DNA of 7,415 nt from an uncultured bacterium (GCA_903920485.1 CAIXMG010000091.1:1-7415); one strand, 5' to 3'; positions 1-6,532 are shown, counted from the stretch's first letter. Numbers and translations are program-made. The notes: a model not told the origin generated them from the letters alone.

Positions 1-35
1 AGCAATCCATGGAGGTTCAAGTCCTCTCTCGGGCA
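1..35 (+). tRNA. tRNA-Leu (probable), 3' end only
   Basis: The window opens inside a tRNA gene. The T arm is clear: stem GGAGG at 11-15, loop TTCAAGT at 16-22, stem CCTCT at 23-27. The 3' acceptor strand CTCGGGC (28-34) and discriminator A (35) follow. Bases 6-10 (TCCAT) look like the 3' side of a long variable arm, which indicates a class II tRNA. A73 and the TTCAAGT loop fit leucine better than serine, which usually has G73. The next three bases are CCC, not CCA, so the CCA tail is probably added by nucleotidyltransferase. The anticodon lies outside the window, so the amino-acid identity is inferred. Confidence 0.8.
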
Positions 36-39
36 CCCA

Positions 40-70
40 CGAAAAATCCCTCTTTCCGAGGGATTTTTCG
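40..70. terminator. bidirectional intrinsic terminator
   Basis: A perfect 13-bp inverted repeat (40-52 with 58-70) encloses the 5-base loop TTTCC. Its outer part is A5/T5, so a U-rich tail forms on both strands. It begins 4 bases after the tRNA discriminator base and ends 4 bases before the stop codon of the convergent 2H-phosphoesterase gene. It can therefore end both transcripts. Confidence 0.9.
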
Positions 71-74
71 CTTT

Positions 75-602
75 CTAAAGAACAACCGTTTCCTTGAAAT
101 ATTTCTTGAAATCCTCTTCCGAATTAAGGCCGATACCGCTCGTCATTTCGGGGGCATAATCGGACCAAGAGAACAGCGTGATGTGCGGGAACGGGTCCGC
201 AAACGAAACGCCCGTGAGTACCGACACCTTGTTCATGAAATGTACGATGCTTGGTGCCACGATTTTCTGGATGATGGTTCGCCGCGTATGCTGGGGCGTC
301 TGGATCTTCCCGTTCAGGGAAAACTCGGGAATGGTTCGTTCAAGAACGTAGTATTCGGGAAGGTACTCGACCGGCCAATGAAGGGTCTGAGCCAACCCGA
401 AGATCTCATCCAGCATTCCGCTGTTATGGTGAACCGCTTGCAGTATTTTCTTGCCATTTTGAAACGAAAGAAGCGTCACATGCAGTTCAGGCTTTGGTTC
501 GTAACCATGGTTTGTGGCATACGAAACCAGCCGAGAATCGATCCTAATTTCCGGAATCGTCAGCGTAAGACTTGCCTTGTCGGGTTGCCATTTGAAGTTC
601 AT
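75..602 (-). CDS. 2H phosphoesterase superfamily (LigT/2'-5' RNA ligase-like) protein
   Basis: This 175-aa protein carries the two signature H-x-T motifs of the 2H phosphoesterase fold: HVTL (H41, T43) and HITL (H140, T142). They are about 100 residues apart, each preceded by a short hydrophobic or acidic stretch. Known family members (LigT/ThpR, cyclic nucleotide phosphodiesterases, YjcG-like proteins) act on 2',3'-cyclic or 2'-5' phosphodiester bonds in RNA or nucleotides. The exact substrate cannot be read from the sequence. There is no signal peptide or membrane segment, so it is probably cytoplasmic. It is the last gene of the lemA operon: its ATG starts 4 bases after the stop of the GH18 gene. 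No Shine-Dalgarno is visible, so translational coupling is likely. Full length, ending just before the shared terminator. The fold assignment is fairly sure; the function is open. Confidence 0.8.
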   Translation of the reverse strand: MNFKWQPDKASLTLTIPEIRIDSRLVSYATNHGYEPKPELHVTLLSFQNGKKILQAVHHNSGMLDEIFGLAQTLHWPVEYLPEYYVLERTIPEFSLNGKIQTPQHTRRTIIQKIVAPSIVHFMNKVSVLTGVSFADPFPHITLFSWSDYAPEMTSGIGLNSEEDFKKYFKETVVL

Positions 603-606
603 AAAT

Positions 607-1656
607 TTATTTCAGCACGCTCCAGATCGCTGGATCTTCCATCCCCACGACCCAGACGGAAATGCCACGAAGCTTCTGGGATTTCGCAAGGGCAAGACCG
701 ACCTTGAAGCTGCGCACGTCCTGATACCAGATCTTGTAATGGATCGGGGTTGCGCCGGTCGTGTCAGTATACGTGATCCATGCAGACTGCGCCGCCCCGT
801 CATAGCCCATCTTGTCGTATTTTTTGTTCACGACCAGTTCGTTGACCAAGTCGTTGCTGACGCTCTTCACCATCGTATTGGTATCGGTATTCCATTCCCA
901 GCCGTAGGTCGGAATGCCCAGCGAAATCTTTGATTTCGGAATATGTTTTTCTGCATATGCCACCGTTTTCTTGATCCACGGAAGACTTGCAACCGACCCC
1001 GTCGATGCCGGCTGGTCATACGCCATGAGGCTGATGAAATCCGCCGCTTTTCCGATACGCGCATAATCGAAGACTCCGGCCCAATTGTCCCACGAGCCTG
1101 CCGGCAGGTCAGACGGGTTGTCTGATGTTCGGGCCACTACCGCCACCGACAAGATCAGCCCCTTTGCATGAAGCTTGCTTGCTACGAGCTCGACCAATCC
1201 GGAATACGCGTCACGGTCGGTGGCCATGACGTGCTCGAAGTCAAACTGCCAACCGATGTAGCCCTTGCTCACGGCTTCGGAAACCAGCTCGTCGGCAAAC
1301 GTGTTCTCGGTTGCGTAATTCGAAAGCAGCGTATGCATCACCGTCGGATCGAAATTCTGCTGAAACACCAAGGGCATGACCTTGGTCTTGTTGGCAACGG
1401 TGATTGCGGTCGTAATCGCAGAAACGCCCCCGGTAAGGTTTCCGTTGGCATCGACTTGATAGACTTGCGGTGCAAGAATCGGAATCTGCGTGCCGTACAT
1501 CTGAAGCGTGGCATAGGGGCCGACACCTGGGACATAGTAGAAGATCTTTTCAAACGGCTTTGTCACGACCGTCTTTTTCGCAGCGGCAAAAGCCGGTGCA
1601 GCGACCGACACGGACAGGAACGCTATGAGAATGGGAATGAGAAGTTTTTTGAACAT
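607..1656 (-). CDS. secreted GH18 family glycosidase, YaaH/YdhD-like
   Basis: The likely product is 349 aa from the ATG at 1656. A GTG start at 1674 would add six residues, but only the ATG has a purine-rich stretch (AAGAAAG) at suitable spacing, and it gives a textbook signal peptide: MFKK, a hydrophobic core, then PAFA about residue 24. GH18 hallmarks in order (ATG numbering): strand-4 motif WQFDFE with D139 and catalytic acid E141; strand-6 motif MAYD (211-214); the IPTYGWEW segment (about 248-255); and a terminal-strand Trp in SVWVVG (W335). Family members hydrolyse beta-1,4 GlcNAc linkages in peptidoglycan or chitin, or bind glycans. The YaaH-like subset includes spore-cortex N-acetylglucosaminidases. 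No LysM domain is present. The canonical DxxDxDxE is reduced to its last D and E (see findings). It lies 45 bases after htpX, in the same operon. Probably exported and acting on the cell wall or surface glycans. Confidence 0.85.
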   Translation of the reverse strand: MFKKLLIPILIAFLSVSVAAPAFAAAKKTVVTKPFEKIFYYVPGVGPYATLQMYGTQIPILAPQVYQVDANGNLTGGVSAITTAITVANKTKVMPLVFQQNFDPTVMHTLLSNYATENTFADELVSEAVSKGYIGWQFDFEHVMATDRDAYSGLVELVASKLHAKGLILSVAVVARTSDNPSDLPAGSWDNWAGVFDYARIGKAADFISLMAYDQPASTGSVASLPWIKKTVAYAEKHIPKSKISLGIPTYGWEWNTDTNTMVKSVSNDLVNELVVNKKYDKMGYDGAAQSAWITYTDTTGATPIHYKIWYQDVRSFKVGLALAKSQKLRGISVWVVGMEDPAIWSVLK

Positions 1657-1701
1657 TATCTTTCTTATACGCACGACAAGGTATACCGGTGCAGGAAAAG
1701 G

Positions 1702-2592
1702 CTATGCCTGCTCGCGGAGGATCGCGATGCGCTCGTCGATCGGCGGGTGGGTCATGAATAATTTCGAGATGGAACCCTGCTTCGGACCAAACGGGTTCGA
1801 GATGAACAAGTGCGCGGTCGCGGCGGAAGGATTCTGCATCGGCATGTCGTACGCCTTGATCTTCTCAAGGGCCGAGGCAAGCCCTTCGGGATAGCGGGTC
1901 AGTAGGGCACCGGAAGCGTCAGCGAGAAACTCACGCTTCCGGGAAATCGCCAACTGAATGATGGTTCCCACGACCGGAGCAAGTACGATTCCCACGATGG
2001 CAAGAATCATAAACAGCCCGCTGTTGTCGCGATCATTCCCCCGCCGTCCCCCGCCGAACATCATGCTGCGCAGGAAGAATTGCGACGCGATGGCAAGCAG
2101 TCCGACCAGAACCACGACCACTGTCGAAATAAGTATGTCATCGTTGCCGATATGCGACAATTCGTGCGCGATGACTCCTTGCAATTCGGTCGTGGTCATC
2201 ATGTTCAGAAGCCCAGTCGTAACCGCAACCGCCGCGTGTTTTGCATTGCGTCCCGTGGCAAAGGCGTTCGGCGCGGGATCGTTGATCACGTACACGCGCG
2301 GTTTCGGAAGACCGGCCGTGATGGCAAGGTTTTCGACCACGCGATTCAGCTCAAGATATTGCGGACCGTCGGCAGGAACGGCCCGTGCCGATGACAAAGC
2401 AATCGAATCGGAATACCAGTACGCCGTGACGTTCATCACGATCGCGATCACGGCAAAGATAATTAATATGTAAGGATCATTATACACGTACGAAAAGGCG
2501 TACCCGATACCGATCAGCACGATCAAGAACCCGGTCATCAAAAACCAGGTCTTGCGGATATTTGAGTCTTTGCGGGTATAGAGGGTCGCCAT
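1702..2592 (-). CDS. htpX: HtpX-family membrane zinc metalloprotease (M48B)
   Basis: This 296-aa protein is close to the usual HtpX length. It has two N-terminal membrane helices (about 16-36 and 41-59), the zinc-binding motif HELSH (H143, E144, H147), and two further hydrophobic segments (about 153-173 and 192-215). The third zinc ligand is E221 in EFLAD. The family's C-terminal THPPIDERI signature is at 281-289. HtpX cleaves misfolded or damaged inner-membrane proteins, with its active site on the cytoplasmic side, and cooperates with FtsH in bacteria where it has been studied. The gene follows lemA by 21 bases, a widely conserved pairing. The start is preceded by a C-rich stretch (CATCCCCATC) with no Shine-Dalgarno, so coupling to lemA translation is possible. 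All key residues are present. Confidence 0.95.
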   Translation of the reverse strand: MATLYTRKDSNIRKTWFLMTGFLIVLIGIGYAFSYVYNDPYILIIFAVIAIVMNVTAYWYSDSIALSSARAVPADGPQYLELNRVVENLAITAGLPKPRVYVINDPAPNAFATGRNAKHAAVAVTTGLLNMMTTTELQGVIAHELSHIGNDDILISTVVVVLVGLLAIASQFFLRSMMFGGGRRGNDRDNSGLFMILAIVGIVLAPVVGTIIQLAISRKREFLADASGALLTRYPEGLASALEKIKAYDMPMQNPSAATAHLFISNPFGPKQGSISKLFMTHPPIDERIAILREQA

Positions 2593-2613
2593 GATGGGGA
2601 TGAAATCTGAGAA

Positions 2614-3183
2614 TTAGAACTTCACTTCTACTGGATTCTTCGCGACATCGTCGGTTCCCAGCTGGAACAGTTCCTTCGGACCGAAGTGGAAGCTTTTCGC
2701 GATCACGTTACCGGGAAAGACCTGGAGCATCGTGTTGTAATCCCGGACGTTCGCATTGTAGAAGCGTCGGGCTGCCTGGATCTTGTTTTCCGTATCGGAA
2801 AGCTCGCCCTGGAGCGACAGGAAGTTCTGGTTTGCCTTGAGGTCAGGATAGCTCTCGGACAGGGCGAATACGGACTTGAGGGCGCCTGACAGCTGGTTTT
2901 CGGCAGCACCCTTATCGGCAAGACTTCCGGAACCCGACATCGTTGCCATGGCACTGTTTCGGGCAGAAACAACCGCTTCGAGGGTACCGGATTCGTGTGC
3001 GGCATATCCCTTGACGGTGTTGATGAGATTCGGAATCAGGTCGTATCGGCGCTTCAGCTGCACGTCAATGTCGGCCCAGGCTTCTTCGGCGCGGTTTTTG
3101 GAGGTAATGAATCGGTTGTAGGCTGCGATGACCCAGATGATGAGAATCACCAGGATCGCGATAATAATCCAGAGTATGGTCAT
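2614..3183 (-). CDS. lemA: LemA family membrane-anchored protein
   Basis: This 189-aa protein has one N-terminal membrane helix (about 3-21). It is followed by the diagnostic LemA segment: YNRF (22-25), then EEAWADIDVQLKRR (33-46) and YDLIPNL (47-53), with VKGYAAHE after it. The rest is predicted to form a helical bundle with the conserved NxxxRxYN-like stretch near 134-150. LemA proteins have a short outward-facing N-terminus and a large helical domain. Their biochemical role is unsettled, but they often sit next to htpX or other envelope-protease genes, as here. It is the first gene of a four-gene minus-strand operon, about 20 bases downstream of a predicted promoter. The bases before ATG (CCCCTTACCTT) contain no Shine-Dalgarno. 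Confidence 0.95.
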   Translation of the reverse strand: MTILWIIIAILVILIIWVIAAYNRFITSKNRAEEAWADIDVQLKRRYDLIPNLINTVKGYAAHESGTLEAVVSARNSAMATMSGSGSLADKGAAENQLSGALKSVFALSESYPDLKANQNFLSLQGELSDTENKIQAARRFYNANVRDYNTMLQVFPGNVIAKSFHFGPKELFQLGTDDVAKNPVEVKF

Positions 3184-3211
3184 AAGGTAAGGGGTTAAGG
3201 GTAACAGCGTA

Positions 3212-3239
3212 AGTATACCACATCCAGGATTATTGACAA
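3212..3239 (-). promoter_or_regulatory. sigma-70-type promoter of the lemA operon
   Basis: Read on the minus strand, -35 TTGTCA (3239-3234) is followed after 16 bases by -10 TATACT (3217-3212). A TGG just upstream of the -10 makes it an extended -10 element. Transcription should start near 3205, giving a leader of about 20 bases before the lemA ATG at 3183. The -35 overlaps the -35 of a divergent + strand promoter. Confidence 0.65.
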
Positions 3240-3260
3240 AAAGTATATAAGTAGTATTCT
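3233..3260 (+). promoter_or_regulatory. sigma-70-type promoter of the 3279 orphan unit
   Basis: A perfect -35 TTGACA (3233-3238), a 16-base spacer and -10 TATTCT (3255-3260) are present. Transcription would begin near 3267, about 12 bases before the ATG at 3279. It shares five bases of its -35 with the lemA promoter on the other strand. Confidence 0.6.
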
Positions 3261-3278
3261 TAGGAAAACTCCTTTATT

Positions 3279-3557
3279 ATGAAACAGCTATCTCTCATGT
3301 TCGCCATAGCTATGGCACATGTCATAGCTTGCCCAAAAGCAGTGCTGTATCGGCTGAGTCCGCAATACCCCCGATACTCCCTGTTCCTTGGATTACACGC
3401 CATTTACTGCCAGTCCGTAGTTGTTGCTCTCAGGAAATTTGACGGAAGGTTTCCCCACCTTCTTACGGAGCTCGACAGGTTGGCACCTGATATTACCCAC
3501 AACCTCAATAAATCTTCTACCCGCATCAGAATCTTCAAGCCTCTTCGGTTACTATGA
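3279..3557 (+). CDS. orphan small protein (92 aa), or the body of a structured RNA
   Basis: I do not recognise this product. The frame is open for 92 codons from an ATG just after a good promoter to a TGA inside the loop of the downstream terminator, so it fills almost the whole predicted transcript of about 300 bases. The N-terminus is mildly hydrophobic (residues 4-18, with one Cys at 18). The middle is mixed hydrophobic and aromatic, and the C-terminus is basic. No catalytic motif is visible. No Shine-Dalgarno stands at proper spacing (an AGGA at 3262-3265 is too far upstream). Third codon positions look less GC-biased than in secF. A 14-bp palindrome (3303-3316) and short stem-loops inside it leave open that the functional product is RNA. 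Coding status is uncertain. Confidence 0.4.
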   Translation: MKQLSLMFAIAMAHVIACPKAVLYRLSPQYPRYSLFLGLHAIYCQSVVVALRKFDGRFPHLLTELDRLAPDITHNLNKSSTRIRIFKPLRLL

Positions 3558-3572
3558 CACGAAGAGGCTTTT
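3537..3572 (+). terminator. intrinsic terminator of the 3279 unit
   Basis: An 11-bp perfect stem (3537-3547 with 3560-3570) encloses a 12-base loop and ends in TTTT (3569-3572). The loop contains the TGA stop of the 92-aa ORF (3555-3557). The short U tract makes it moderate rather than strong. Confidence 0.65.
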
Positions 3573-3719
3573 GCATTATTTCGATTCCAACATCCCGATA
3601 CGATCCTAAAGAAAGAGGTATTCCCTGCAATCTTTTTTGCAAGGAGCAATGGACCGGTCTTTATCGTTTGTTTACTTCGCCTTTATAATAAAAAATCCCC
3701 CTTGCGGGAGACGTTTTCA
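3558..3719. other. intergenic stretch between convergent units
   Basis: Apart from the terminator arm on its left (to 3572) and the secF terminator on its right (from 3690), I see no gene here. It has no open frame with a plausible start. A TATAAT at 3684-3689 lacks a convincing -35. Confidence 0.5.
3690..3711 (-). terminator. intrinsic terminator of secDF
   Basis: On the minus strand a 6-bp stem (TCTCCC with GGGGGA, one G-U pair) closes a GCAA tetraloop and is followed directly by six T residues (3695-3690). It lies 9 bases after the secF stop. On the + strand the wobble becomes a C-A mismatch, so the signal acts mainly in the secF direction. Confidence 0.75.
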
Positions 3720-4619
3720 TTATGCCTTCTTTTCCAGTCGTCGCTGCTTGTGATTGTTCCAAACCACGAGGAGCGGCGATGCCAGGAAAATCGAGGAATA
3801 CGTTCCGAAGAACATTCCAAGGAACATGGCGATGGCGAGGTTGTGAGTCGCCTCCGGCCCGAACAGGTACAGCGCCGCGATGGCGATCAGTACCATGATC
3901 GAGGTCATGAGCGAACGGACGAACGTCTGGTTGATGCTCTTCCCTACTGTGTAGGCGAAATCCTCCTTGACGTGCTTCGATTCGTTCACGCTGAGGTTCT
4001 CGCGGATTCGGTCGAACACCACGATGGTATCGTTGATCGAGACGCCGAGAATCGTGAGAAGCCCGACGACGAACAGCGTATCCACCTGAAGGTTCAGCAC
4101 CGAGAAGAACCCTGCGGGAATCACGATGTCATGGACGAGTACCACGATCGCGATAAGTCCGTACGCCCACGACGAGATCGGCTTCGACACCTTGCGAAAC
4201 GCGTACGCAATGAAGAGGATGATCGCGATCGAGATGATGACCACGAGAATGATCGCCTTGTTGCGGAGCTCGCGTCCGACCGACGGTCCAATGGTGTTGA
4301 ACTCCTTTTCGGTGGCCGTGTGGCCGCCGAACGAAAGTGCGGTAACCAGCGAATCCTTCGTAGTCTCGTCGATGGTCTGGGTGCTGATGATCACGTCACT
4401 CGATCCCACGGATTGGATTTCAGCCTGGGGATAGAGCGGTGCGACATGCGACTTGATCTGGTCCATGGACGGCATCGTGTCGTATGAGACTTCGAGGGCG
4501 GATCCGCCCGTGAAGTCGATACCCACCTTGAAGCCCTTGGCAATCATGCAGACGATCGATCCGCCGACGAGGAGAATTGCGAGCGCGAAGAAGAATTTCT
4601 TGTACTTGATGATAAACAT
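3720..4619 (-). CDS. secF: protein translocase subunit SecF
   Basis: This 299-aa protein has normal SecF length. An N-terminal membrane helix (about 9-27) is followed by the D1 motif GIDFTGGS (33-40), an external P1 domain to about residue 118, and five further membrane segments. D4 is seen as VLVHDIVIP (160-168, D164). D5 is LGVSINDTIVVFDRIREN (191-208, D197 and D203). The last helices contain the FGPEA and FGTYSSIF stretches. The C-terminus is basic and cytoplasmic. SecF pairs with SecD to use the proton or sodium gradient and complete translocation of exported proteins at SecYEG. The ATG lies 15 bases after the secD stop, in the same operon. Only a weak purine stretch (AAGTAAA) precedes it. 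No anomalies seen. Confidence 0.97.
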   Translation of the reverse strand: MFIIKYKKFFFALAILLVGGSIVCMIAKGFKVGIDFTGGSALEVSYDTMPSMDQIKSHVAPLYPQAEIQSVGSSDVIISTQTIDETTKDSLVTALSFGGHTATEKEFNTIGPSVGRELRNKAIILVVIISIAIILFIAYAFRKVSKPISSWAYGLIAIVVLVHDIVIPAGFFSVLNLQVDTLFVVGLLTILGVSINDTIVVFDRIRENLSVNESKHVKEDFAYTVGKSINQTFVRSLMTSIMVLIAIAALYLFGPEATHNLAIAMFLGMFFGTYSSIFLASPLLVVWNNHKQRRLEKKA

Positions 4620-4634
4620 AGATTTACTTGCCGA

Positions 4635-6014
4635 TTATTTGCTCAGTCCTGATGAGAAGAGGAATCTTCGAATTCGACCGTTTCCAATGCCACCGACCGC
4701 GTAGAGGAATGCGCGCGTCACCGTAAGAACGAGGATCATCGAGACGATGACTCCAAGCCCGAAGGTTACGGCAAATCCCTTGATCAGCGTCGTGCCCAGG
4801 AAGAAGAGGGCTGCGGCCGAGATAATGCTGGAAATGTTTCCGTCACGGATGGCGTTCCATGCGCGATCGAATCCGAAGTGGATCGATTCCGGGATGGACT
4901 TGCCGCCGTGCATTTCCTCCTTCATGCGCTCGAAGATGAGGATGTTCGCATCTACGGCCATGCCGAGACTGATGATGAATCCTGCAATTCCCGCCGACGT
5001 CAGCGTGACCGGGATCAACTTGAACAGGGCGAGCATCACGACACCGTAGATAGCAAGAGTAACGGTTGCGACGAATCCGGGAAGCCGGTACCACACGATC
5101 ATGATGAGCGCGATGGCAAGGAGTCCGATGATTCCCGCAAGGATGCCCGCATGAATCGCATTAGCCCCGAGGGTTGGACCGATGACTTCAGATGAGATCG
5201 GTGAGATCGGAACTGGCAGCGCCCCGTGATTTAAGTTGTCAACGAGTTCCTTGGCCGCGGCCGGAGTAAAGTTTCCGGTGATGACCGCGGATCCTCCCGA
5301 GATCGCCTGGTTAACGCGAGGCGCCTCGATCAGCTGTCCGTCGAGGAAAATCCCGATCGTCTTGCCGACGTTTGCCGCCGTCATCTGCTGGAAGAGCTTG
5401 GCTCCTTCGGGGTTGAACTGAAGTCCGACCGTCGGCTGGTTGTTGGAATCGAATTCAAGAGTTGCACCTGAAAGATACTGACCGGTGAGTGTTGTCGGTG
5501 AATACGGCGACAGATTATCAAGCGCTGCCGAAAGATCGATGGTCCCGTTCTTGATGTCTGACGCATTGATCTGAAGCGGCTTGGAAGCGGCTGACTTGTT
5601 GTAGCTCGGGTTCTCCGTCTCGAACTGAAGATACGGCGCCTTGCCGATGATGTCCTCGGCCTTGGTTACGTCCGTCACGCCCGGGAGCTCGATGCCGATG
5701 CGGTACTCCTTCTGGTTGCCGGCGAGCGAGGTCGTCTCGGTGTGGATGTTGGCTTCAAGCACGCCAAGGGCACCGGCCGTGTCCTTCTGGCTGATGCGGT
5801 GCTGGATAAAGTCAGGAAGCGAGTCCATGACGGTCGGGATCTGTGCGGGTGTCAGGCTTGAGACGTCGACCTTGTACAACAGGTACGTTCCACCGGAAAG
5901 GTCAAGGCCTAACTTGAAGGGCTTGCGTCCGCTGGCCTGCGACCAGTAGACGAAGTACCCCAGGCTTGCTGCTAAAACCAATAATACGAGCGCGATGATT
6001 CTTTTCTTCCACAT
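4635..6014 (-). CDS. secD: protein translocase subunit SecD
   Basis: This 459-aa protein is at the short end of the family and lacks the extended periplasmic region of enterobacterial SecD. A first membrane helix (about 5-24) is followed by D1 motif LGLDLSGGTYLLY (35-47) and a large external domain (about 50-285). That domain includes the GKTIGIFLDG and SGGSAVITGNF stretches near 217-249. Five more membrane helices follow from about 287. The functional D5 motif GMAVDANILIFERMKEE is at 351-367, with D355 the expected ion-coupling Asp. The conserved GFDRAW (381-386) and a basic cytoplasmic tail come after it. With SecF it forms the accessory complex that drives late steps of Sec export. It is first in the secD-secF operon. 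The ATG at 6014 is preceded by AAGCCCCAT with no Shine-Dalgarno. I could not identify a convincing promoter in 6015-6127. Confidence 0.97.
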   Translation of the reverse strand: MWKKRIIALVLLVLAASLGYFVYWSQASGRKPFKLGLDLSGGTYLLYKVDVSSLTPAQIPTVMDSLPDFIQHRISQKDTAGALGVLEANIHTETTSLAGNQKEYRIGIELPGVTDVTKAEDIIGKAPYLQFETENPSYNKSAASKPLQINASDIKNGTIDLSAALDNLSPYSPTTLTGQYLSGATLEFDSNNQPTVGLQFNPEGAKLFQQMTAANVGKTIGIFLDGQLIEAPRVNQAISGGSAVITGNFTPAAAKELVDNLNHGALPVPISPISSEVIGPTLGANAIHAGILAGIIGLLAIALIMIVWYRLPGFVATVTLAIYGVVMLALFKLIPVTLTSAGIAGFIISLGMAVDANILIFERMKEEMHGGKSIPESIHFGFDRAWNAIRDGNISSIISAAALFFLGTTLIKGFAVTFGLGVIVSMILVLTVTRAFLYAVGGIGNGRIRRFLFSSGLSK

Positions 6015-6052
6015 ATGGGGCTTATTTTACTTGTTTTTGAGGAAAAAGATAC

Positions 6053-6080
6053 TTGACAAATTGAGTTACGATGCTATCCT
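6053..6080 (+). promoter_or_regulatory. sigma-70-type promoter of the 6128 orphan gene
   Basis: A perfect -35 TTGACA (6053-6058), a 16-base spacer and -10 TATCCT (6075-6080) are present, with TGC directly upstream of the -10 (extended -10). Predicted start of transcription is near 6087, about 40 bases before the ATG at 6128. This rules out an in-frame ATG at 6071, which lies upstream of the predicted transcript start. Confidence 0.65.
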
Positions 6081-6127
6081 CAAGGCAGATTTCACATTCA
6101 TTTTTAACTCACGAAACAGATACGGTT

Positions 6128-6517
6128 ATGGTACAACAAATCACCCTCCTCCCCGGAAAGGTCAGGCACGATCTTGCCAGGCGTTTTTACAAACAAGGCT
6201 TCGCAGCGATCATTGGCGCAGCGATAAGCCTTCTCTTCCCAACAACTTTCACATTTGCCTATGTAATCAAGACTTCTCTTCGCACACAGCACGAAATGCT
6301 TGTCACGTTCATTTTTTGCATAGTTTGCATAATACTTGCCGTCTTATTCAGCAGCTCAATGCTCGCATCATATGGCAAGGCAGCTGCTTCAGAAGAAGGG
6401 GCCATCCCTGCGGAGATACTGAACAAGGCGCTTCACAGACACAACTGGATGCTGGGAGGAATGTATATAATAACCATTCTTTTCATGGCCATTCAAGTTA
6501 AGTTGACCTTGCATTAG
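6128..6517 (+). CDS. orphan small integral membrane protein, three predicted helices
   Basis: I do not recognise this 129-aa protein. Three hydrophobic segments are visible: about 24-47, 57-80 and 107-126. The N-terminus is basic (K11, R13, R18, R19, K22), suggesting a cytoplasmic N-terminus and an external C-terminus. A hydrophilic loop (about 81-106) joins helices 2 and 3 and would face the cytoplasm. Two Cys (C64, C67) lie within helix 2. No catalytic motif is seen. The start chosen is the first in-frame ATG after the predicted transcription start; no Shine-Dalgarno precedes it. Codon use differs from secF: seven Ile codons are ATA, whereas the opening of secF uses ATC and ATT. It has its own promoter, ends at a strong terminator, and is divergent from secD. 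A real gene is likely; its function is unknown. Confidence 0.75.
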   Translation: MVQQITLLPGKVRHDLARRFYKQGFAAIIGAAISLLFPTTFTFAYVIKTSLRTQHEMLVTFIFCIVCIILAVLFSSSMLASYGKAAASEEGAIPAEILNKALHRHNWMLGGMYIITILFMAIQVKLTLH

Positions 6518-6532
6518 TATGACACTACAACT

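Noticed and set aside
9..707. Long + strand open frame of 232 codons across the tRNA end and terminator
   Set aside because: It starts inside the tRNA, crosses a terminator, has no recognisable motif, and is antisense to the well-supported 2H phosphoesterase and GH18 genes.
1657..1674. GTG start at 1674 for the GH18 gene
   Set aside because: No ribosome-binding site precedes it. The ATG at 1656 has a purine-rich AAGAAAG upstream and gives a normal signal peptide.
3404..3649. 81-codon minus strand open frame across the orphan-unit terminator
   Set aside because: It has no promoter or ribosome-binding site and no recognisable motif, and it runs through the terminator hairpin. The + strand unit has better signals.
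3684..3689. Perfect TATAAT on the + strand
   Set aside because: There is no recognisable -35 at 16-18 bases upstream. It abuts the U tract of the secF terminator and would drive only antisense secF RNA.
3702..4487. 261-codon + strand open frame opposite secF
   Set aside because: It is a charged, Arg/Asp/Glu-rich, low-complexity translation typical of the antisense of a GC-rich membrane protein gene. secF is unmistakable on the other strand.
6071..6127. An upstream in-frame ATG at 6071 that would add 19 residues to the three-helix orphan protein
   Set aside because: It lies upstream of the predicted -10 box (6075-6080) and of the predicted transcription start, so it would not be in the transcript from this promoter.
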